A stretch of 64,000 nucleotides of DNA, taken from the NCBI RefSeq assembly GCF_021043605.1, contig NZ_JAJNFB010000005.1:1-64000 (forward strand), written 5' to 3'. Source of the DNA: Borreliella americana. Its GTDB lineage: Bacteria > Spirochaetota > Spirochaetia > Borreliales > Borreliaceae. A program made the position numbers and the translations under genes. Below the pieces are notes generated by a model. That model was not told the DNA's origin, ran no database searches, and saw only the letters and a program-made list of their open reading frames with translations. Shown here piece by piece: positions 17,613 through 26,370 of this stretch. Position 1 is the first letter of the stretch. Every line of letters begins with the position of its first letter.

Positions 17613-19184
17613 TTATTTTTTAGTTTTAATATCTTCATATAAATATATTTCTGCAATATTTGGCACCCACCCTGTCCATTTATCATTTCTGAAAAGGTAA
17701 TGGGATTTGGGTATATATAAAGGTGTCATAGGAAAGTCTTTCTCTACTATTATCTCTTCAGCTTGTCTTAAAATGTCTTGTCTTTTTATTGGGTCAAGTT
17801 CAAAATTAGATTTTTTTATTAAAGCATCATAATCTTTGTTTGAATATTTGTATGCTCCAAAAAAATGATTTTCTGTTGTAAATAAGCTATCTAAGAATGT
17901 TAAAGGATCAAAATAGTCTCCTATCCATCCCACGTTTGACATTTGGTAATTTCCAGTTCTTCTACTTCCTAGGAATGTTGTCCATTCTTCATTCTCGATT
18001 TCTAAGTTAATGTTTAGTATTTTTTTAAATTGTTCTTGCAAAAATTCTGCTGTTGTTGGTCTTCCCGCCGATATTTTATATTTTAATGTGGGGAATCCTT
18101 TCCCATCCGGATATCCAGCTTCAGCTAAAAGTTTTTTTGCATTCTCAGGATCAAATAGTATTAAATTTTTTCCATAAGAATAATCATCAAATTTTGGAGT
18201 TAGATTTCTTGTTGGCTCTGAACTTCCCTTTAAAACTACTTTAGTTAAAGTTTCTCTATCAATAGCAAGAGAGATGGCTTGTCTAACTTTTAAATTGTCT
18301 AGTGGTTTTATTTTTGTATTGAATGCTATGTATGCCATTCCGTTTTTTAACCCAGAATAATAATCATCTCTTATTTTAATTTCTTCTAAATTATTCTTTT
18401 CTGCTCCTTGTAGAAAATCAATTTCACCGTTTATGTACATATTGTAAGCCACGTTACCTTCTGTTGGGTAAAATATTACTTCATCAATTTCTACATTTTT
18501 TGCATTATAGTATTTTTCATTTTTTTCTATTACTATTTTATCGTTAATTAATCTTTCCTTAAGCTTGTATGCGCCGCTAACAACCATATTTTCAGGGTTT
18601 GTCCAATTTTCTCCATATTTTTCAACAATATGCATTGGAATTGGTATGTATGCTGCGTGTGTTAGCATATCAGGAAAATAAGGCTTTGGAGATGTTAATG
18701 TTATCTCTAGGGTTTTGCTGTCAATAGCTTTTATGCCAAGCTCAGATTCAGGTACTGTCTCATCAAAATATTCTTGTGCGTTTTTTATTGTAGATTTTAC
18801 TAAATTAGCATACATTGCAGCTGTTTTTTTATTTAAAATTCTTAGATATGATTTTTTTATTTCCTCAGCAGTAATGGCAACCCCATCGCTCCAAACTATA
18901 TCTTCTCTTAGGTTAAATGTATAAATAATTCCATCCTCAGAAATATCCCAACTTTTTGCAAGTCCCGGTTTATATTTTCCAGTTTGAGAATCTTTTACCG
19001 CTAGGCCTAAGAATAGGTTTGCAATAATATTGCTACCGTAAAGGTCTGTTGAGAGTTGAGGATCAAGTGACGATGGCTCGGTTAAGTTTGATACTCTAAA
19101 GACCATTTTTTCTTTTTTGGCATTATTAATACAGGCTATTAAAGAAAAAATTATTAGCATTAAGGCTATTTTTGTATATTTCAT
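17613..19184 (-). CDS. oppA1: Oligopeptide-binding lipoprotein OppA1
   Basis: This is the first gene of the opp cluster, a 523-residue peptide-binding lipoprotein. The signal ends IIFSLIAC, a clear lipobox, then INNAKKEK. SBP_bac_5 landmarks are LTEPSSLDPQLSTD, IVWSDGVAITAEEIKKSYLR and VVSGAYKLKER. AAGGG precedes the ATG by 9 nt. A 400-nt upstream region shared with the divergent acyltransferase holds its promoter and long leader. Its closest paralogue in the window is oppA2. Confidence 0.95.
   Translation of the reverse strand: MKYTKIALMLIIFSLIACINNAKKEKMVFRVSNLTEPSSLDPQLSTDLYGSNIIANLFLGLAVKDSQTGKYKPGLAKSWDISEDGIIYTFNLREDIVWSDGVAITAEEIKKSYLRILNKKTAAMYANLVKSTIKNAQEYFDETVPESELGIKAIDSKTLEITLTSPKPYFPDMLTHAAYIPIPMHIVEKYGENWTNPENMVVSGAYKLKERLINDKIVIEKNEKYYNAKNVEIDEVIFYPTEGNVAYNMYINGEIDFLQGAEKNNLEEIKIRDDYYSGLKNGMAYIAFNTKIKPLDNLKVRQAISLAIDRETLTKVVLKGSSEPTRNLTPKFDDYSYGKNLILFDPENAKKLLAEAGYPDGKGFPTLKYKISAGRPTTAEFLQEQFKKILNINLEIENEEWTTFLGSRRTGNYQMSNVGWIGDYFDPLTFLDSLFTTENHFFGAYKYSNKDYDALIKKSNFELDPIKRQDILRQAEEIIVEKDFPMTPLYIPKSHYLFRNDKWTGWVPNIAEIYLYEDIKTKK
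18238..18326 (-). repeat. 89-nt exact repeat, oppA1 copy
   Basis: This is identical to 16536-16624 in oppA2. The two copies are direct repeats 1702 nt apart, long enough to recombine with loss of one hybrid gene. Confidence 0.9.
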
Positions 19185-19328
19185 AGGATTTTCCCTTTTT
19201 AATATATTTATATATTTTTTGCTCTCATTCTTTATTGATCTTTTTTAATAAGTTTTAATAAATGATTATTTGTTTTGTTTTAATTTTAAATATGTATGCC
19301 TCCTAATACTTTAATTTATTTTGTATTT

Positions 19329-19345
19329 AAATTTTACTTTAATTT
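19329..19345. repeat. 17-nt direct repeat, copy 1
   Basis: AAATTTTACTTTAATTT occurs here and again at 19411-19427, 82 nt apart in the same direction. The spacing is near eight helical turns. It may be a regulator site for oppA1 or the divergent gene. Confidence 0.6.
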
Positions 19346-19410
19346 TTATAATAAAAAAAGTCTAATAACTTAAATAGTTTTTAGTATTATTTGTCTATTG
19401 TTGTAAGCTA

Positions 19411-19427
19411 AAATTTTACTTTAATTT
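19411..19427. repeat. 17-nt direct repeat, copy 2
   Basis: This is the second exact copy of the repeat at 19329-19345. It ends 15 nt before the TATAAT at 19443 and so covers the -35 position of a rightward promoter. Confidence 0.6.
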
Positions 19428-19591
19428 GTATGGCAAATAAGGTATAATTGTTTGAAATGTTTTCAAAAATGTATGCTTGTTTAATATTAGTTATTTATTT
19501 TTAGTTTTATAGAGTTTTTGTCTTTAGTAAATAAAATAATGTAACTAACGGTTAAGTGGCAGCATAGAATGCTTTAAAGGGTGCTGGTTTT

Positions 19592-20488
19592 ATGTTTGTA
19601 CAAAATGAAAGTTTTGAAAAATATTTTAAAGACATGGAAAGCGACTTTGTAATTCAATTTAAGTCTGTTGAAAATGTTAATTATTTGGATAAGTCTTATC
19701 GAAATGCAGATTCTAATAGTAGAAGATTGGCAGATAGAATGATAGAGAGACTTCTTAAGAGTGGATCTACCATTATTGGTATGCAAAATATTTTAGAACT
19801 TTACCAAAAGACTAAATCCGGTAAGTCTTCAATTATATTAATGGAGCATTATAGTAATTTTGATTTTCCTTGTTTTCAATTTTTACTTTACAAAATGGGT
19901 TATCATGATATTGCAGATCATATTATCCCAATAGCTGGAGTTAAGCTTTTTAGAGATAATTTATTTGTTAAGACCCTTTCTTTGGGGTACAATGCAATAT
20001 TGGTGTATCCACCGCATGCATTTGTTGGGGTTGGTTTAGAACATGCTAGGCAAAGGCGTGTTTTTAATTCTAATTCTATGAAGTATATTTGTGAAAAGAA
20101 AAATAGTGGGTATATTATACTTATTTTTCCTACTGCTACTAGGTATAGAAAAGGAAGACCTGAAACAAAAAAAATAATTTTAGAAATTGGTAATTATTTT
20201 AAAATTTTTGATTATTATTTAATGATTGGAATCAATGGAAATGTTTTAGAAGTTTCTGAGGATGGAGATATGTCTCACGATGTTTTTAAAAGAGATTCCC
20301 TTATATATAATGCTGATAAGGTTATAAGTATTGCTGAGTATAGGGATAAAATTTTAAACACCTTGAAAGATTCTAAGACAGAGATTACAAAGGAAGCTTT
20401 GGGTTTAAAAATTGCTGAAGATTTAGAAAATCGCTTTAATGTTCTTCATGCAGAGGGTCATGAATTTTATAAAAAAAGCTTTTTATGA
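19592..20488 (+). CDS. PlsC/PlsB-type glycerol-phosphate acyltransferase
   Basis: This 298-residue protein is a membrane-associated acyltransferase, probably acylating glycerol-3-phosphate or a lysophosphatidate in phospholipid synthesis. The catalytic HX4D motif is HYSNFD near residue 87, followed by a GVKLFRDNLFV block and the acceptor-binding segment IFPTATRYRKGRPE. There is no signal peptide or long hydrophobic segment. AAAGGG lies 10 nt before the ATG. Whether it works on the first or second acyl position is not decidable here. It is followed 20 nt later by the collar gene. Confidence 0.85.
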   Translation: MFVQNESFEKYFKDMESDFVIQFKSVENVNYLDKSYRNADSNSRRLADRMIERLLKSGSTIIGMQNILELYQKTKSGKSSIILMEHYSNFDFPCFQFLLYKMGYHDIADHIIPIAGVKLFRDNLFVKTLSLGYNAILVYPPHAFVGVGLEHARQRRVFNSNSMKYICEKKNSGYIILIFPTATRYRKGRPETKKIILEIGNYFKIFDYYLMIGINGNVLEVSEDGDMSHDVFKRDSLIYNADKVISIAEYRDKILNTLKDSKTEITKEALGLKIAEDLENRFNVLHAEGHEFYKKSFL

Positions 20489-20508
20489 GCTAGGAATTTG
20501 ATTACAAT

Positions 20509-23325
20509 ATGCCTGATTTAGATAAGATAATACAGTTTAAAAGAGAAATATTAGATAATCTTTCTAATGAAAGATTATCTAAGGAATCTTTTGGGGTGAG
20601 TATGGATGTTAAGCTTCCTGAGCCTGGAGAGAGTATTGTTCCTTGGATAGGTGAAGATCTTGCTTTAGAGGAAAATGATGATGAACTTGATTTAAATTTT
20701 ATGCTTGATGCTCTTGAGAGTGAGGATAAATTGCCTTATTCTGACATTTTTAGTGATAATTTACCTTTAAGTGGTTCTGACTTAAGGGTTGATATGGACT
20801 CAGATCTTTCAACTTTAAATAATGATTTTGACGTTTCTTCTAGTGATTCTTTTGAGAATAATATTGACAAAGTTCTTGATGATAATTCTATTAATTTAGA
20901 ATTTGCTTCTAAGCTTGATTTTGATAATTTAATCAATTCTTCAGAACTTAATTCTGAGGAATTAATTAACAATCAAAGCAATAATAATTTTTTTAAAGCC
21001 AATAATGATTCTTCTGTTTCGGGGGATGATAATTTTTTGCAATCTAGTGAATTTAATAAATTGAATGAATTTAGTATTGGTAATGCGGCAAATGGTGAGA
21101 AGAACCAAACAGACGAACAATCAGAGATGTTTGCTGGAGATGGTTTAAATTTAGGTGCTGATGAGGATGATTTTGAAAATGTTGCAGATGATTTTAAATT
21201 TTTAGAGTATGATCAAAATGCAAATTTTAAACGTTTCGAACTTAAGGTTAATTATCCATTATTTTTAAAACATTTAAATTCCTATCCTAGAAATTTAAGA
21301 ATTGCAATTGCTGAGGCTTTAACTAAGGAGAATGTTTCAAGGTTCAAACTTGAAGCGTTAATTGATCTTGTTGAAAAAAATAAAAAAAGGTTGAAATTTA
21401 TTGCTAAATTTGTAGGAGATATTGTTGGTCGATCTATTAAATTGCCTGTAATTTATTTTAAGGCGGAAGAATATAGCAAGCTTCAGCAAAAATTGAGCTA
21501 TAGAGTTTCAAGGGCTTTACTGCCCTTAATAAAAATAGCTTCTCTTTTTGTTGTTTTAGTTTTAGTTTCTTTGTATCTTATAGTAGATGTAATATTTTTT
21601 TATGTTGCCTCTGAGAGCAAGTATAAAGAGGGTATAGAATCTATATACGCAAATAAAAGAGATCTTGCAAAAGCTATCTTTAGGGATGCTTATTATATTA
21701 GGCCTAATGATAAATGGTTTGTTAATTATGCTAAGGCGTTTGAAGACGTTAGAGATTTTGATAGTGCTGAAGAGAAGTATGAGGAATTGTTTACAATTGA
21801 GCCTTTTTCTAAAAATTCTACAAGCAGAAGGCGAAAAAAGTTTAATAAAGAAGGATATATTTCGTACGCTTCTATGAAAATTAATCTTGGAGAGCACTCT
21901 GAGGCTAATTCAATACTTGATGAGGTTATATCTTATGATCTTTATGATTATGATGCTTTAGTATTAAAGGGAGATAATTATTTTAAATGGGCTAAGACAA
22001 ATTCTAATTACTATAAAGATAGTATTAATAGCTATACAGTTGTGCTTTTTAAATATGGGCAAAAAAAGGAAATTTTATTTAAACTTTTTAATGCGTATAT
22101 TGAAGCTAATTTAGATACCGAGTCTGACAATGTTAATAATTTTATTAAGTCAAATGAAATTTTAGATATTGATGAAGTTGTTTACACAAAATATGCTAAA
22201 AAGCTTGTAGACAAGTATATTTCTTTTGTGACTTATAATCAAAGAGCAAATAATCTTGCTATAAATTTAAATTATCTTAATGGGCAAACAAATTTATTGA
22301 ATAAGGAATTTTCTAATTTTAAAAGAAATGATAGCAGAACTATTTTTAAGCTTGACAATAATGTCAATATGAATTCAGAGATTGAATACATTCTCAGAAA
22401 AATATTAAATAAAAATCCCAATTACGACAAGGCACTTTTTGAAAGTGGAAGATATTCGTATTACATAGGAGATTTTAAAAAGGCCGAAGTTTATTTGCTT
22501 AAAGCGTTAAATAGTTTTAGGCATAAAAATTCAATTGAAGATGCTGAGGACAAGATATTGGCTTATAAAATTTTAGCAGACATTTATGAAAAATCTCGAG
22601 ATTCTCTTAGGGCTAGCAATATTATTGGCTTAGCCCTGAGTGATTATTCTTTTTATAAAAAACACAACCTTATAAAAGGATCTAAGGAAATTTCTTCAAT
22701 TTATGAAAAGCAAGGTGATATTCTTAGATCTTTGAATGATTTTAAGTCTGCGATATCTTCTTACAAATTAGCAATAAATGAAGGCGTTGATTGTCCAGAT
22801 GTTTACTATAAAGTTGGGCTGCTTAGTTACAAGGAAAATAATTATGATGATGCATTGAAATATTTATTTAAAGTAGAGAGCATGGCGGGGTTTTCAAGTA
22901 GTAACGAAGTTTTAAATTCTATTGCCTTAACTCTTTATAAAATGGGCGATTTTTTAGCTTCTAGGAGCTATTATTTAAGAGTTATGCAAAACTTAGAACT
23001 AGAGAAGGCCAATGTTTTGAATTTTAATCCCAAAGAAAACGATTATCATAAAACTCTTTTATTAAAAGAAATTGAGACTTATAATAATCTTGGGGTTGTA
23101 GAAGTAATGGCTTCTTTTTCATCAATAAGAGATACTAAACTTTTTAATTCTGGAGTTAGCAATTTAAGCGAATCAGCCAAGATTTTTGATATATTAAATA
23201 GGGATGAAGATATGGTAAAAAGCGTTAAAAAAGATCTTGCCAGTTTAAATCTCAGAAATATTTTTAAAAATAGTTTTTCTAAATCAAATGTTTTATTTTA
23301 TGAAAATTTATCTGAAAAACTTTAA
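20509..23325 (+). CDS. flcA: Flagellar collar TPR protein (FlcA type)
   Basis: From memory this is the B31 BB0326 protein, a spirochaete-specific collar component needed for stator assembly around the periplasmic flagellar motor. The 938 residues divide into three parts. Residues 1-240 are very acidic and Ser/Asn-rich, probably unstructured. A helical linker leads to one membrane helix at about 337-367. From about 375 to the end are repeated TPR-like helix pairs (for example AKAIFRDAYYIRPNDKWF and KAEVYLLKALNSF). This places the acidic part in the cytoplasm and the TPR part in the periplasm. The start ATG has a weak ribosome site. Confidence 0.88.
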   Translation: MPDLDKIIQFKREILDNLSNERLSKESFGVSMDVKLPEPGESIVPWIGEDLALEENDDELDLNFMLDALESEDKLPYSDIFSDNLPLSGSDLRVDMDSDLSTLNNDFDVSSSDSFENNIDKVLDDNSINLEFASKLDFDNLINSSELNSEELINNQSNNNFFKANNDSSVSGDDNFLQSSEFNKLNEFSIGNAANGEKNQTDEQSEMFAGDGLNLGADEDDFENVADDFKFLEYDQNANFKRFELKVNYPLFLKHLNSYPRNLRIAIAEALTKENVSRFKLEALIDLVEKNKKRLKFIAKFVGDIVGRSIKLPVIYFKAEEYSKLQQKLSYRVSRALLPLIKIASLFVVLVLVSLYLIVDVIFFYVASESKYKEGIESIYANKRDLAKAIFRDAYYIRPNDKWFVNYAKAFEDVRDFDSAEEKYEELFTIEPFSKNSTSRRRKKFNKEGYISYASMKINLGEHSEANSILDEVISYDLYDYDALVLKGDNYFKWAKTNSNYYKDSINSYTVVLFKYGQKKEILFKLFNAYIEANLDTESDNVNNFIKSNEILDIDEVVYTKYAKKLVDKYISFVTYNQRANNLAINLNYLNGQTNLLNKEFSNFKRNDSRTIFKLDNNVNMNSEIEYILRKILNKNPNYDKALFESGRYSYYIGDFKKAEVYLLKALNSFRHKNSIEDAEDKILAYKILADIYEKSRDSLRASNIIGLALSDYSFYKKHNLIKGSKEISSIYEKQGDILRSLNDFKSAISSYKLAINEGVDCPDVYYKVGLLSYKENNYDDALKYLFKVESMAGFSSSNEVLNSIALTLYKMGDFLASRSYYLRVMQNLELEKANVLNFNPKENDYHKTLLLKEIETYNNLGVVEVMASFSSIRDTKLFNSGVSNLSESAKIFDILNRDEDMVKSVKKDLASLNLRNIFKNSFSKSNVLFYENLSEKL

Positions 23326-23376
23326 TTATAGATCTTGTTGATTGTTTTTGAGTTATTTATGAGGTCGGGTTTCCTT

Positions 23377-24486
23377 ATGAAGAAAATTTTTTTGTTTTTT
23401 TTTATTAGTTTTTATTTGTTTGGGTTTGGAGATAATTCTTTGAAAATAGGGATTGATGATGTTTATGTTGAGGCTCATGAAGAGGGATTTCATCTTTTTA
23501 TTAGAAAAAAACCTGCGATCAAGTCAGTAATATTGACAGAGTCTTTTGAAATTCCTGATAAGAAAAAAGATGTGGCCACTTATTCATTTCGAACATTAAG
23601 CTACAATAAGGTTAATGGAGATGAAATTCGAATTTTAAATGGAAGAGTTATTAAGAATAAAGAACTTTTATCATTGACATCTTCTACCCCTGTTCCTAAT
23701 AAAAAGTTTGGAGAAGCTTTTCATATATTGATTCCAAAAAAATTAAAATATGGATTTCCGAATTTTTCAACAAGAAGTGGTGAGATTGACTTAGAAATAT
23801 TAAAAAACAAAAAAGAACCCTTTTGGTTTTCTATAAGATCTTTTGAGAAAAAATATAATGATTATATGGGCAGGTATCAAGACAATGCTTATGAATTGCT
23901 TTTTAATGATGATCAAAATCAGAGAAAAATTGAATTTAATGAATTAAAGGATACTTTTACAAAATTTTCAGATGAGGTTGTTATTGCTAATAATGGTATT
24001 GATATTGTTGATAAAATAAACAAAATTTTAAAAAACTCAGAAGATCCGGTTTATGATTTAGATTTAGTGCTTGTTGTTGATGTTACTGATAGTATGAAAA
24101 GCAATATTGAGATTCTAAAAGAACATTTGTTTTCAATAATAGAGCCTCAACTTCAAAAATTTAAATCCTATAGAATAGGTCTTGTTTTTTATAAAGACTA
24201 TCTTGAAGATTTTTTAACCAAAGCTTTTGATTTTAATACTATTCCTTATTTAAATAATATTCTTAAGTATGTTAATGTTGGTGGCGGTGGGGATTATCCA
24301 GAAGCTGTGTTTGAGGGGATTGATGCTGCTGTGACCCAGTTTGATTGGCGAGCAGAAAGAAGATTTATTATTGTTATAGGAGATGCTCCTCCTCATGAGT
24401 ATCCAAGAGGGTCTATTGTTTATAAAGACGTTGTTAATTCTGCAAAGGAAAAAGATATTACAATTTATGGAATAATATTCCAGTAA
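23377..24486 (+). CDS. Exported von Willebrand factor A-domain protein
   Basis: I choose the third in-frame start because GAGG lies 12 nt upstream and the N-terminus then reads as a signal peptide (MKKIFLFFFISFYLFGFG). Upstream TTG and ATG codons at 23335 and 23359 are less likely. The last 145 residues form a vWA fold: VVDVTDSM (MIDAS, Asp-x-Thr-x-Ser with a shifted register), GLVFYKDY, the GGGGDYPEAVFEGI loop and FIIVIGDAPPHEY. It may bind a metal-dependent protein partner in the periplasm. It follows the collar gene closely and could act in the same assembly, but that is inference from position. Confidence 0.8.
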   Translation: MKKIFLFFFISFYLFGFGDNSLKIGIDDVYVEAHEEGFHLFIRKKPAIKSVILTESFEIPDKKKDVATYSFRTLSYNKVNGDEIRILNGRVIKNKELLSLTSSTPVPNKKFGEAFHILIPKKLKYGFPNFSTRSGEIDLEILKNKKEPFWFSIRSFEKKYNDYMGRYQDNAYELLFNDDQNQRKIEFNELKDTFTKFSDEVVIANNGIDIVDKINKILKNSEDPVYDLDLVLVVDVTDSMKSNIEILKEHLFSIIEPQLQKFKSYRIGLVFYKDYLEDFLTKAFDFNTIPYLNNILKYVNVGGGGDYPEAVFEGIDAAVTQFDWRAERRFIIVIGDAPPHEYPRGSIVYKDVVNSAKEKDITIYGIIFQ

Positions 24487-24507
24487 AAATTTTTATTTCT
24501 TAAATTA

Positions 24508-24867
24508 TTATTTTTTATTATTTTCTATTTTATTTAATATTTTTTTAGCTAAAGGTTTAATCCATTTAGGCGTTTCCAGATTATTTTCTATTAACTCTTC
24601 AAAGATTTTTTTTGCTTTTTCTGTTTTGTTTGTTGTATAGTATATGAATGCAATTTCATATTTACCAGTAGCAACTATATTTGGATTGTTAGCGAAATTT
24701 TGAATCATTTTTTCGTATGCTTTTAAAGCAGAGTTATAGTCATTGACATTGACAGCTTTTTGAGCTTCTCTGAGATAAACCCTATAAGGGGTTTCTTTTG
24801 TTAATTTTTTTAAGTTAATTGTGTAGCAGGAAATAAGTATTAAGTTTAGTAATATTAGCTTTTTCAT
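24508..24867 (-). CDS. bamD: Short BamD-like outer-membrane assembly lipoprotein
   Basis: This 119-residue lipoprotein (signal ending LILISC) has about two TPR helix pairs: NDYNSALKAYEKMIQNF and KAKKIFEELIEN. From memory it is B31 BB0324, reported as a BamA-complex partner and BamD relative. E. coli BamD is about twice as long with five TPRs, so this is a minimal form. It lies downstream of the LysM gene but beyond that gene's terminator, so it probably has its own promoter in 24868-24922. It is convergent with the vWA gene, 21 nt away. Confidence 0.82.
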   Translation of the reverse strand: MKKLILLNLILISCYTINLKKLTKETPYRVYLREAQKAVNVNDYNSALKAYEKMIQNFANNPNIVATGKYEIAFIYYTTNKTEKAKKIFEELIENNLETPKWIKPLAKKILNKIENNKK

Positions 24868-24922
24868 TTTTTGTCTCTTTTAGATTGTTTTTATTACTTA
24901 ATTTTATTAGATATAAAATAAG

Positions 24923-24948
24923 AAAGCAAGGTTTAGAAGCCTTGCTTT
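24923..24948 (-). terminator. Terminator of the LysM lipoprotein gene
   Basis: AAAGCAAGG (24923-24931) and CCTTGCTTT (24940-24948) form a perfect 9-bp stem with an 8-nt loop. In minus-strand RNA it is followed by a U-rich tail. It sits 14 nt after the LysM gene stop. Confidence 0.88.
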
Positions 24949-24962
24949 ATGATTGTTTTTGC

Positions 24963-26111
<1,149 letters not shown>

Positions 26112-26136
26112 CTAATAACTTGGCTTCTATTATTTT

Positions 26137-26174
26137 TAAAGTAAGAATCTTCAAACATTAAAGTTCTTACTTTA
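26137..26174. promoter_or_regulatory. Hairpin in the LysM gene leader
   Basis: TAAAGTAAGAA (26137-26147) and TTCTTACTTTA (26164-26174) pair perfectly around a 16-nt loop. No U-run follows in LysM-gene RNA. A TTGACA (minus strand, 26210-26205) with TATAAT boxes just below it suggests the hairpin is inside the 5' leader. Confidence 0.55.
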
Positions 26175-26297
26175 ACTATCTTTATTATTATAGCAATTAT
26201 AGTATGTCAATAAAAACTTAATATTTTTAATTCTTAAACTAAATTATACTTCTTTTTTACAATTGTTCAAAGTATAATAAATTTATATAAAACAAGG

Positions 26298-26303
26298 TAT
26301 AAT
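26298..26303 (+). promoter_or_regulatory. -10 box of the FecR-like gene
   Basis: TATAAT ends 7 nt before the ATG at 26311, so the RNA would start at or next to that ATG. Another TATAAT lies at 26273-26278 and would give a short leader. Neither has a good -35. Confidence 0.5.
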
Positions 26304-26310
26304 TAAATTT

Positions 26311-26370
26311 ATGAGTTTTTCAAAGATCAGGAGAACTATATTTTTAGAATATATCATTTTATCCTTTTGA
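26311..26370 (+). other. Short ORF holding the likely start of the FecR-like gene
   Basis: The ATG opens MSFSKIRRTIFLEYIILSF and a TGA at 26368. It is basic then hydrophobic, as a signal peptide should be, but in the wrong frame for the downstream gene. One more T in the T5 run at 26341-26345 would join it in frame to the FecR-like protein. AGGAG (26329-26333) inside it stands 6 nt before an ATT that is in frame with that protein. Confidence 0.6.

Larger units (their letters stand above)
19185..19591. promoter_or_regulatory. Divergent control region, oppA1 / acyltransferase
   Basis: This 407-nt AT-rich region separates oppA1 (-) from the acyltransferase gene (+). It holds a 17-nt exact direct repeat (AAATTTTACTTTAATTT at 19329 and 19411), a TATAAT facing right at 19443-19448, and an orphan ribosome-type site AGGAGG on the minus strand (19304-19299) 115 nt before oppA1 with no ORF behind it. 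I see no RNA gene. Confidence 0.65.

Noticed and set aside
19560-19586. Possible stem CAGCAT/GTGCTG around the acyltransferase ribosome site
   Set aside because: Only five Watson-Crick pairs plus a wobble with a long loop; too weak to claim control.
23335-23376. Upstream TTG/ATG starts of the vWA gene
   Set aside because: They would put a polar stretch before the signal peptide; the later ATG has GAGG upstream and a standard signal N-terminus.
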